From Sphingomonas sp. S2M10 (GTDB lineage: Bacteria > Pseudomonadota > Alphaproteobacteria > Sphingomonadales > Sphingomonadaceae), in assembly GCF_012650175.1 (NCBI RefSeq), contig NZ_JAAILI010000008.1:62001-126000 (forward strand): a DNA stretch of 64,000 nt. The letters are read 5' to 3'. The notes beneath the pieces are model-generated. The model worked only from the letters and a program-made list of their open reading frames with translations, had not been told where the DNA came from and ran no database searches. A program made the translations under genes and the position numbers. Shown one piece after another: positions 54,660 through 62,044 of this stretch (position 1 is its first letter; the number at the start of each line of letters is the position of its first letter).

Positions 54660-55637
54660 ATGGCGAACAATCTTGACCGGTTGCGGCTGGACGACCTCAC
54701 GATCTTCCTCGCGGTGCTCGAAGGCGGCGGCTTTCGCGCGGCCGCCAAGCGGCTCGGCCTGTCCCCGGCGAGCGTGAGCGAGAAGATCGCGCAGCTGGAG
54801 GCCCAGATCGGTGCGCCGCTGCTGATCCGCACCACCCGCAGCGTGACCGCTACCGATGCGGGCGCAGCACTCGCCGCCCGCCTGTCCCCACTGCTGGCGG
54901 AGACCCGCGCCGCGCTGCAGGACGTCGCCGCCATCAGCAACGAGGTGCGCGGACAGCTGCGGCTCAACGTCACCGGCGCGGTGATGGTCGACATGCTGCC
55001 GCCGCTGCTCGATCGGTTCCTCCAGCTGCATCCCCAGGTGCGGGTGGAGATCGTCGTCGAGGATCGGCTGGTCGATATCGTCGCGGCGGGTTGCGACGCG
55101 GGCATCCGCTATGGCGAGCATCTCGCGCAGGACATGATCGCGGTGCCGATCGGCCTGCCCTTCCAGCGCATCGCCTATGCTGCCGCACCGGCCTATCTCG
55201 CCGAGCGGGCAATCCCCGCCCATCCGCGCGACCTGCTAGGGCACGCCGCGATCCGGCTGCGCTTCTCCAGCGGCGCGATGGTGCCGTGGGAGTTCGAGCG
55301 CGGCGAGGAGGCGGTAAAGCTCGATCCGCCGGGCAGGCTCACCATCGGCGTCGATGCGGCGCCCGCCGCCATCGCACTGGCGGGCAACGGCTGCGGCGTG
55401 ATCGCGACCTTCGAGAACTGGCTCGCGCCGCATTTCCGCGCGGGCGCGCTGGCGCCGGTGCTGCCCGATTGGTGGCCGCGCTTCGACGGGCCGCGGCTCT
55501 ATTTCTCCCGCCGCCTGATGACCGCGCCGCTCCGCGCATTTGTCGACCTCGTCGCGGCGGAGCGCGCGCGGCAGCGCGGTCAGGGAGCGGCAGCCGTGGC
55601 GGACCTTCCCCAATCCGGCACAAACAGCCATGGTTGA
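54660..55637 (+). CDS. LysR family transcriptional regulator
   Basis: A 325-residue regulator with an N-terminal winged helix (LDDLTIFLAVLEGGGFRAAAKRLGLSPASVSEKIAQLEAQIGAPLLIRTTRSVTATDAG) and a periplasmic-binding-like effector domain. The C-terminus is long and ends with a polar tail. Divergent placement from the VOC gene fits the LysR habit of regulating the neighbouring divergent gene; the effector is unknown. A convergent hairpin separates it from the beta-galactosidase gene. Confidence 0.92.
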   Translation: MANNLDRLRLDDLTIFLAVLEGGGFRAAAKRLGLSPASVSEKIAQLEAQIGAPLLIRTTRSVTATDAGAALAARLSPLLAETRAALQDVAAISNEVRGQLRLNVTGAVMVDMLPPLLDRFLQLHPQVRVEIVVEDRLVDIVAAGCDAGIRYGEHLAQDMIAVPIGLPFQRIAYAAAPAYLAERAIPAHPRDLLGHAAIRLRFSSGAMVPWEFERGEEAVKLDPPGRLTIGVDAAPAAIALAGNGCGVIATFENWLAPHFRAGALAPVLPDWWPRFDGPRLYFSRRLMTAPLRAFVDLVAAERARQRGQGAAAVADLPQSGTNSHG

Positions 55638-55644
55638 CGGCGTG

Positions 55645-55678
55645 GTGGGGCTATCGGGATCCTGCCCGATTGCCCCAC
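55645..55678. terminator. Hairpin between converging LysR and beta-galactosidase genes
   Basis: Arms 55645-55658 and 55665-55678 (GTGGGGC-TATCGGG against CCCGATT-GCCCCAC) pair at thirteen of fourteen positions around ATCCTG. No T-run is present. Confidence 0.5.
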
Positions 55679-55688
55679 CCCGATCCGT

Positions 55689-58574
55689 TCAGCGCGGCGT
55701 GAGGGTCACCTTACCGAGCAGCCCCGATTCCTGCCCCGCCGGCGCCTGGACGATCAACTCGACGGTACGCTCGCCGGACCCCGCCGGGAAGGTGACCTCC
55801 AGCGGCGCCGGCGCCGCATCGGTCTTGTCGGCCACCTTCTTGCCGTCGACCCACAGTTCCGCACGCCCGCCGATGCTGGCGAAGCGCAGCGTCCCACCGC
55901 CCGCGGCGATGCGCTTCCACGGCGTCAGGCGGTTGTTGTAGATCCGCCAGCCCGGCTGCGGCTCGGCCGGGGTCGGCATCGCGCTGCGCAGGAACGCCCA
56001 GCTGTTGTTGTCCGGCACCAGGCCCGGCTTAGGCTTGTCGGCCATCGGCCCCGAGCGCCGCCAGTCGCCCAGCACCATCAGCGGCAGCGTGGCGCCGATC
56101 TGCGGTCGCGGCGCGATGTCGGCGCGGTCGATGGTGAGCAGCGCGGGCTTCAGCCCCTCGGCCGTCGCGCGCACGGTGATCTTGCCGCGGCCGGTGCCTG
56201 CCTGCACCAGGATCTGCGCGAGACCGTTGAACAGCGAACGGGCATTGCCCTTTTCCGGCTCATGGCTGTTCGGATCGCCATTGCCGATGCCGATGATCAC
56301 CGCGCCGTCGACGGTGAAGTTGGTCATCAGATTGGCGGTCGGCACGTGCCGCCCCTGTGCGTCGACCGCGTCGATGGTGATCGGTTGCACATCCTCGTCG
56401 TCGCCCGCCATCACCGTGCGCGCCGGGGTGAGCCGCAGCGCCACCGGCTTGCCGACGGTCTCGTGCACCATGCGCGCCACGACCTTGCCGCCGCGCATCG
56501 CCTGCGCCTCCAATCGGCCCGGCGCATAGGGCACCTGCCATTCATTTCCCTGCAGGCGGTCCACTTTCTGCGTGCCGATCGTCTTGCCGTTCAGCAGCAG
56601 CGTCACGCTTTCCGCATTCGAGGCGACGAACACCTTGATAGGCTGGCCTTCCTTGCCGGGCCACGTCCAGTGCGGCGCCAGCCACACGACGGGCGCATCG
56701 TCTATCCAGGCAGCGCTGTGGATGCCGAACGCCGTCTTGGGAAAGCCGCACAGGTCCAGGATGCCGAAGAAGCTGGAAATGGTCGGCCAGGCATAGGGTG
56801 TCGGCTCACCATGATAGTCGAAGCCGGTCCAGACGAATCCGCCCGCGATGAATTCGCGCGCGGCGATCAGCTGCCACGCCTTGCGATGGGTGTTGCCCCA
56901 GGGCGCCGCCTCGTCGTCATAGGAGGTGATGACATGGGCGCCGGGGTCGCTCGCGAACGCGCCGCGCGTTTCATAGGCGCTGGTATCCTCGGAACTGGTG
57001 CTCGGCCGTTTCGGGTTCAGCGCGTGCCACTTGTCATACTCGCCCTGATAATAGTTGAACCCCATCACATCGACGACCGAGGATACGTTCTGCGGATTGT
57101 AGAAGGATCCGTTCATCGCCGAAGTGACCGGCCGGCTGTCGTCGAGCTTTCGGACCGCCGCTTCCATGCGGCGGACCATCTCGATCCCCGCCTCGGTGCC
57201 CTGCATCGGCTCTTCGTTGAACACCGACCAGAGGATCACGCTGGGGTGGTTGCGGTCGCGCCGCACCATCCAGCTGAGCTGGGCGAGATAGTCCGGCGCG
57301 GGATTGAAATGGCGGTTCTCGTCCATGACGAGGAAGCCCATCCGGTCGCACCAGTCGAGCAGCTCGGCGGTCGGCGCGTTGTGCGACATGCGAATGGCGT
57401 TGCAGCCCATCGCCTTCAGCCGCTCGAGCCGCCAGCCGAGCAGCGCGTCATATTGCGCGACCCCCACGCCGGCATGGTCCTGGTGGATGCACACGCCCTT
57501 GAGCTTCACCGGCTGATCGTTGACGAACAATCCCTTGTCGGCATCGAACCGAACGGTGCGGAAGCCGATCGCGGTGCGCCGCTCATCGATCTGCTTGCCG
57601 TCGCGCAGCAGCCGCACATGGACGGTATAGAGCGTCGGCGTCTCTACCGACCAGGGCTGCGGGTTCGCGGCGGTCAGCGTCAGCGCGAGCTCGGCCTGGT
57701 CGAGCACCGGGACGCTACCGGCAGTGGTGCCGAACGCGATGCGCTTGCCGCTGGGATCGAGCAGTTCGGCCTCGACCGTCACCGCCACCGGCGCGCGCTC
57801 GATATTCCCTGCGGTGACCGTTACCGGAACGCTCCAGCCGGCCTCCGTCCTGCGCGGATCGCAATGTACCCCGTCGGTGACGATCGAGACGGGCGCGCGG
57901 CGGACCAGCCAGGCATGGCGGTAAAGGCCTGCGCCTTCGTACCACCAGCCCTCCATCGCCTCGGCATCGACGCGAATGGCGATGACATTGTCTTCCTCGC
58001 CGAAGCGCGCGAAGGGCGTCATGTCGATCAGGATGCTGGCATAGCCCGACCAGCTGTGCGCGACGACGCTGCCGTTCACCCACACCGTCGCGTTGGTCGC
58101 AACCCCGTCGAGGTGCAGCTCGATCGTCTTGCCGTGATCGGCCGGGTCGAGCGTGAGGCGGCGGCGATACCAGCCGATGCCCCGCTTGCGATAGCCTTGC
58201 GAGACATTTGCTGTCTTTTCAAATGGCTGGAACGAGGCCCAGTCATGCGGCAGGCGCACTTCAGCCCAGTCGCTGTCGTCATAGTCGCGCGCGGCGGCCC
58301 CGCGCGCATTGCCGGCCTTCACGCTGCCATAGGTATCGTCATGGTCCTTCAGCGGCGCGGGCAGCACATCGCCTTCATGGAATCGCCAGCCGCGCTCGAT
58401 GCGGGTGCGGTTGGGATCGCCGTCGGGCAGGCGCGGCATCAGCCCAGTCTTGGGCTGGGGCATGGGAAAGCCGTCCGCCTCCACTGCCCGCGCGGCAGCC
58501 CGGGCTTCGGGCAAACCCAGCGAGACAAGCGTCCCCAACCCGGCGCTGCCGAGCAGCAACTGGCGACGATCCAT
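55689..58574 (-). CDS. GH2 family beta-galactosidase
   Basis: A 961-residue glycoside hydrolase. The N-terminus MDRRQLLLGSAGLGTLVSLGLPEARA is a Tat-type signal with the RR-LLLG pattern. It then has the sugar-binding jelly-roll, two Ig-like domains and the TIM barrel with the acid/base Glu454 in WSVFNEEPM and VWTGFDYHGEPTPY. DUF4982-like and further beta domains follow to the end. It cleaves terminal beta-galactose in the periplasm; I could not assign the nucleophile with certainty. It is downstream of the GntR gene in the same direction, 38 bases away. Confidence 0.9.
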   Translation of the reverse strand: MDRRQLLLGSAGLGTLVSLGLPEARAAARAVEADGFPMPQPKTGLMPRLPDGDPNRTRIERGWRFHEGDVLPAPLKDHDDTYGSVKAGNARGAAARDYDDSDWAEVRLPHDWASFQPFEKTANVSQGYRKRGIGWYRRRLTLDPADHGKTIELHLDGVATNATVWVNGSVVAHSWSGYASILIDMTPFARFGEEDNVIAIRVDAEAMEGWWYEGAGLYRHAWLVRRAPVSIVTDGVHCDPRRTEAGWSVPVTVTAGNIERAPVAVTVEAELLDPSGKRIAFGTTAGSVPVLDQAELALTLTAANPQPWSVETPTLYTVHVRLLRDGKQIDERRTAIGFRTVRFDADKGLFVNDQPVKLKGVCIHQDHAGVGVAQYDALLGWRLERLKAMGCNAIRMSHNAPTAELLDWCDRMGFLVMDENRHFNPAPDYLAQLSWMVRRDRNHPSVILWSVFNEEPMQGTEAGIEMVRRMEAAVRKLDDSRPVTSAMNGSFYNPQNVSSVVDVMGFNYYQGEYDKWHALNPKRPSTSSEDTSAYETRGAFASDPGAHVITSYDDEAAPWGNTHRKAWQLIAAREFIAGGFVWTGFDYHGEPTPYAWPTISSFFGILDLCGFPKTAFGIHSAAWIDDAPVVWLAPHWTWPGKEGQPIKVFVASNAESVTLLLNGKTIGTQKVDRLQGNEWQVPYAPGRLEAQAMRGGKVVARMVHETVGKPVALRLTPARTVMAGDDEDVQPITIDAVDAQGRHVPTANLMTNFTVDGAVIIGIGNGDPNSHEPEKGNARSLFNGLAQILVQAGTGRGKITVRATAEGLKPALLTIDRADIAPRPQIGATLPLMVLGDWRRSGPMADKPKPGLVPDNNSWAFLRSAMPTPAEPQPGWRIYNNRLTPWKRIAAGGGTLRFASIGGRAELWVDGKKVADKTDAAPAPLEVTFPAGSGERTVELIVQAPAGQESGLLGKVTLTPR

Positions 58575-58612
58575 GCAGCAATCTCCAAAATCAAGACGAG
58601 GCGCGGGCAGGT

Positions 58613-59350
58613 TCAGACGTCGCTGAGTTCTGCCACGAAATCATAGGCATCGCCCCGATAATAGGAGCGCGTCACTTCGGCGGGGCGGCCATCGCGCAGG
58701 AAGGCGCGCCGCTCGATCAGCAGGCCGGCATGGCCGGGATCGACGCCCAGCATCTTGGCGTGCTCGCCGAGGAACGGCACCGCGCGCAGCCGCTGGAGCG
58801 CGCGCACCGGGCGGTTCCCGGCGGCTTCCAGCGCCGTGTAGAGCGAGTCCCCCACCGCATCGACCGAGGGCAGGCAATAGCCCGCGATGGTCGAGAATTC
58901 GAGCGCCATGGGCTCGCCATCGGCGAAGCGAATCCGCGAAAAGCGCAACACGCCCGCCCCCGGCGACAGCCCCAGCGCCATCGCCTCTTCGGGGGTCACC
59001 TGCCCCGCCGAACGTGCGATCCAGCTGCTGCTGGCGGCGCGGCCGCGCGCGGCCATGTCTTCGGTGAAGGAGGAGAGCTTGGAGAAGCTCTTCTCGACGC
59101 GTTCGGCAACGAAGGTGCCCGCGCCGCGGCGCCGCGTGAGCAGCCCTTCCTCGACGAGACCACCGATCGCCTTGCGCACGGTGATGCGCGACACGTCATA
59201 TTCCACGGCAAGGTCGCGCTCCGGGGGAATCGCATCGCCTTGACTCAGAACCTTGCCGCTGATCGCCTCGCGGATCAGTTGCTGCAGCTGCAGATACAAC
59301 GGCGACGGGTTGCCCTCCCGAAACCGGCCGATCTGATCCGAAAACGTCAT
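58613..59350 (-). CDS. GntR/HutC family regulator with UTRA domain, NagR-like
   Basis: A 245-residue regulator. The N-terminal winged helix reads LYLQLQQLIREAISGKVLSQGDAIPPERDLAVEYDVSRITVRKAIGGLVEEGLL and is followed by a UTRA ligand-binding domain (about residues 85-240), the arrangement of NagR/DasR that sense amino-sugar phosphates. Start 59350 follows GGGAGGACGG. It lies between the beta-galactosidase and the divergent hexosaminidase gene and should control both. A palindromic operator candidate stands 95 bases upstream. Confidence 0.9.
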   Translation of the reverse strand: MTFSDQIGRFREGNPSPLYLQLQQLIREAISGKVLSQGDAIPPERDLAVEYDVSRITVRKAIGGLVEEGLLTRRRGAGTFVAERVEKSFSKLSSFTEDMAARGRAASSSWIARSAGQVTPEEAMALGLSPGAGVLRFSRIRFADGEPMALEFSTIAGYCLPSVDAVGDSLYTALEAAGNRPVRALQRLRAVPFLGEHAKMLGVDPGHAGLLIERRAFLRDGRPAEVTRSYYRGDAYDFVAELSDV

Positions 59351-59444
59351 CCGTCCTCCCCCTTGCCCGGCGCCGGTGCCCGATCGAAGCAACCGCGCCT
59401 AGCGCAAGTTTCCCGCAGCGCAAACGTTCGCCCACGGACCTACA

Positions 59445-59462
59445 TTGGTACGATGATACCAA
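59445..59462. promoter_or_regulatory. Operator candidate of the GntR/NagR-like regulator
   Basis: TTGGTA-CGATGA-TACCAA is a perfect six-pair inverted repeat with a six-base spacer, in the middle of the divergent region between the regulator gene and the hexosaminidase gene. The size fits a GntR/HutC dimer site. Confidence 0.6.
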
Positions 59463-59603
59463 CAGTCTCAAGCGACTTGGTCAAGGGGCTAAATGCAAAG
59501 AACTATGTCGCCGCGCGCAAGCCTGTTGCCCGATAGGATCTAAATTGGTTACACCCTTGCTTCGGCCACGTTCGGCGGCCGCCTTAAAAGAGGGGAGTTT
59601 CCG

Positions 59604-61925
59604 ATGCGCGCGATCCTGAAAACGGCAAGGCATTCCGGCTGGGCGGCATTGCTGCTATCCTCGACCGCTTTCGCCCAGACCGTGCCGCCGCTCACCCCCC
59701 TCCCCGCAAGCGTGACGCTGGGCAAGGGCAGCTTCACCGTGGCGAACGGCACCGCGATCGCCGTGCCCGCCGGCGACACCGCCGCTGCCAATGCCGCCAA
59801 GCTGCTCGCTGCGCATGTCAAGGTGGAGCGCGGGCTGACGCTGGGCGCAACAGGCGCCAGCGGCGCGATCCGTCTCGAGCGCGATGCGAGCATCAAGGGC
59901 GACGAAGCCTATCGCATGACCGTCGACGCCAAGGGCGTGCGCATCGCCGCCTCGGGCGATCGCGGGCTGCTCTACGGCGCGATGACGCTGGCCCAGTTGC
60001 TCAGCCCGGATCACGGCTTCGGCAAGCCGGTGAAGCTGCCGGCGCTGAACGTCGAGGACGCCCCCCGCTTCGGCTGGCGCGGGCTGATGCTCGACATCAC
60101 CCGCCATTTCCAGCCGATCGAGTTCGTCTATGGCGTGATCGACCAGATGGCCTCGGTGAAGCTCAACACGCTCCACCTCCACCTCACCGACGATCAGGGA
60201 TGGCGGTTCGAGGTGAAGCGTTATCCCAAGCTCACCGAAATCGGCGGCTGGCGCACCCCGCCGAGCACCGGCGGCGCCCCCGGCCCCAAGGTCGGCGGTT
60301 TCTACACCCAGGAGCAGCTGAAGGCGCTGGTCGCCTATGCGGCCGAGCGCGGGGTGACCATCGTCCCCGAGATCGACCTGCCCGGCCACGCCCAGGCATT
60401 GGTCGCCGCCTATCCCGAACTCGGCATCTTCGGCGATCATACCGAAGTGTCGCACGACTGGGGCGTGAACCCGTACCTCTTCAACCCCGGCCCCAAGGGC
60501 ATCGCCTTCGTCAAGGAAGTGCTCGACGAACTGATGGCGGTATTCCCCGGAACCTACATCCATCTCGGCGGCGACGAGGCCGTGAAGGACCAGTGGGAGC
60601 GCTCGCCCGAGGTGCAGGCGCAGATCAAGGCGCTCGGCCTGAAGGACGAAAACGGGCTGCAGAGCTGGATGATCGACCAGTTCGGCGCCTATCTGGAGCA
60701 GCATGGCCGCCGCCTGATCGGCTGGGACGAGATCCTGGAGGGCGGGTTGCCGCCGTCGGCCTCGGTGATGTCGTGGCGCGGCGAGAAGGGCGCGGTGGAA
60801 GCGGCCAATGCGGGGCATGACGTGGTGCTTTCGCCTGCCCCCACCCTCTATCTCGACAGCCTGCAGAGCGACCGCAGCGACGAGCCGCCGGGCCGCCTGT
60901 CGATCCAGACGCTGGCCGATGTGTACAAGTACGAGCCGATGCCCTCCGGCATCGACGCCGACAAGGCGAGCCACATCCTCGGCGCGCAGGGCAATGCGTG
61001 GAGCGAGTATTTGATCACGCCCTACCAGGTGCAGCATGTGCTGTTCCCGCGCGCGGCGGCCATCGCCGAGATCACCTGGTCGGGCAAGGACAAGCGGGAT
61101 TTCACCGGTTTCGTGCAGCGCCTCCAGCCGCAGATGGCGCGCTGGCGTCGATCGGGCATGGAAGTCGCCGACAGTGCCTTTGCGGTCGACTACAAGCTGC
61201 AGGGCACCCGCGGCGATGCGCTGCGCGCGAACCAGGCCAAGGTGGCGCTGGCTACCCAGACCGGTTTCGGCACGATCCGCTACACGCTCGACGGCAAGCA
61301 GCCAACGGCAAAGTCGCCGGTCTACAAGGCGCCGCTGACGCTAAAGCCCGGCACGACGATCACCGCCGCCGCCTTCGACGCCGCCGGCGTGGCGACCGCC
61401 ACGCCGCGCGCCTTCGACACCAGCCGCGCGGCGCTACTCACCCGCACCAGCTCGGACATGATCGCCTGCCCGCGCGGCGCGCTGGGTCTCCGCGTGCCGC
61501 TCAACGCCGAGGCGCAGGAAAATGCGCCGGTGTTCAACGTCAACCTGTTCGACACCTGCACCGCCTATCCGGCCGCGCCGCTCGACGTGGCGACCGGCTT
61601 CACGGTCAACGTCGCGCGCACGCCCCGCAACTACGGCCTGGCGCACGACTTCAACAAGGTGCGCGCGCATTACAACGTCAGCACCCATGGCGAGCTGATC
61701 GTCACCGCCCGGTGTATTGCCGCCGCCAAGGACAAGACGATCAAGCCGATCGTCGTCGGCACCTTCCCGCTGCCCGATCCGGCCAAGGCACCGCAACAAT
61801 TCCGCTTTTCCGGCACGCTACCCAAGCTGAGCGGCGACGAAGACCTGTGCTTCCAGTTCACGTCCCCGCTCAGTGACCCGTTCTATACGGTCGAGAAGGT
61901 GGTGCTGACGGAGGGCGACAAGTGA
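59604..61925 (+). CDS. GH20 family beta-N-acetylhexosaminidase
   Basis: A 773-residue exo-hydrolase. A signal peptide (RHSGWAALLLSSTAFAQ) is followed by the GH20b domain and the TIM barrel with the catalytic pair Asp324-Glu325 in YIHLGGDEAVKDQW, which works through the substrate acetamido group. GWRGLMLDITRHF and LHLHLTDDQGWRFEVK are also diagnostic. The C-terminal 230 residues are beta-rich, including a chitobiase-type FN3-like part. It releases GlcNAc or GalNAc in the periplasm, ready for PTS import. Its stop lies in GTGA, next to the repeat that precedes the mannosidase. Confidence 0.95.
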   Translation: MRAILKTARHSGWAALLLSSTAFAQTVPPLTPLPASVTLGKGSFTVANGTAIAVPAGDTAAANAAKLLAAHVKVERGLTLGATGASGAIRLERDASIKGDEAYRMTVDAKGVRIAASGDRGLLYGAMTLAQLLSPDHGFGKPVKLPALNVEDAPRFGWRGLMLDITRHFQPIEFVYGVIDQMASVKLNTLHLHLTDDQGWRFEVKRYPKLTEIGGWRTPPSTGGAPGPKVGGFYTQEQLKALVAYAAERGVTIVPEIDLPGHAQALVAAYPELGIFGDHTEVSHDWGVNPYLFNPGPKGIAFVKEVLDELMAVFPGTYIHLGGDEAVKDQWERSPEVQAQIKALGLKDENGLQSWMIDQFGAYLEQHGRRLIGWDEILEGGLPPSASVMSWRGEKGAVEAANAGHDVVLSPAPTLYLDSLQSDRSDEPPGRLSIQTLADVYKYEPMPSGIDADKASHILGAQGNAWSEYLITPYQVQHVLFPRAAAIAEITWSGKDKRDFTGFVQRLQPQMARWRRSGMEVADSAFAVDYKLQGTRGDALRANQAKVALATQTGFGTIRYTLDGKQPTAKSPVYKAPLTLKPGTTITAAAFDAAGVATATPRAFDTSRAALLTRTSSDMIACPRGALGLRVPLNAEAQENAPVFNVNLFDTCTAYPAAPLDVATGFTVNVARTPRNYGLAHDFNKVRAHYNVSTHGELIVTARCIAAAKDKTIKPIVVGTFPLPDPAKAPQQFRFSGTLPKLSGDEDLCFQFTSPLSDPFYTVEKVVLTEGDK

Positions 61926-61947
61926 CCAGCGCCCCCACCTCTCCCTT

Positions 61948-62044
61948 CGTCATTCCCGCGAAGGCGGGAATCCATCAGCCTGTGTGCTCGCAGCAGGAGC
62001 CGCAGCGTTCCCACCAATGGATCCCCGCCTTCGCGGGGATGACG
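61948..62044. repeat. Dispersed repeat with inverted ends, GTCATTCCCGCG type
   Basis: A 97-base element between the hexosaminidase and mannosidase genes. The left part is CGTCATTCCCGCG-AAG-GCGGGAATCCAT, and the right is ATGGATCCCCGCC-TTC-GCGGGGATGACG, so the ends are inverted copies and each end is a hairpin. The start codon of the mannosidase (62039) lies in its right end. Confidence 0.88.

Noticed and set aside
61922..62038. Taking GTG 61922 as the mannosidase start
   Set aside because: It would put 39 repeat-derived residues before a good signal peptide; ATG 62039 gives a normal signal peptide directly, although use of 61922 is not excluded.
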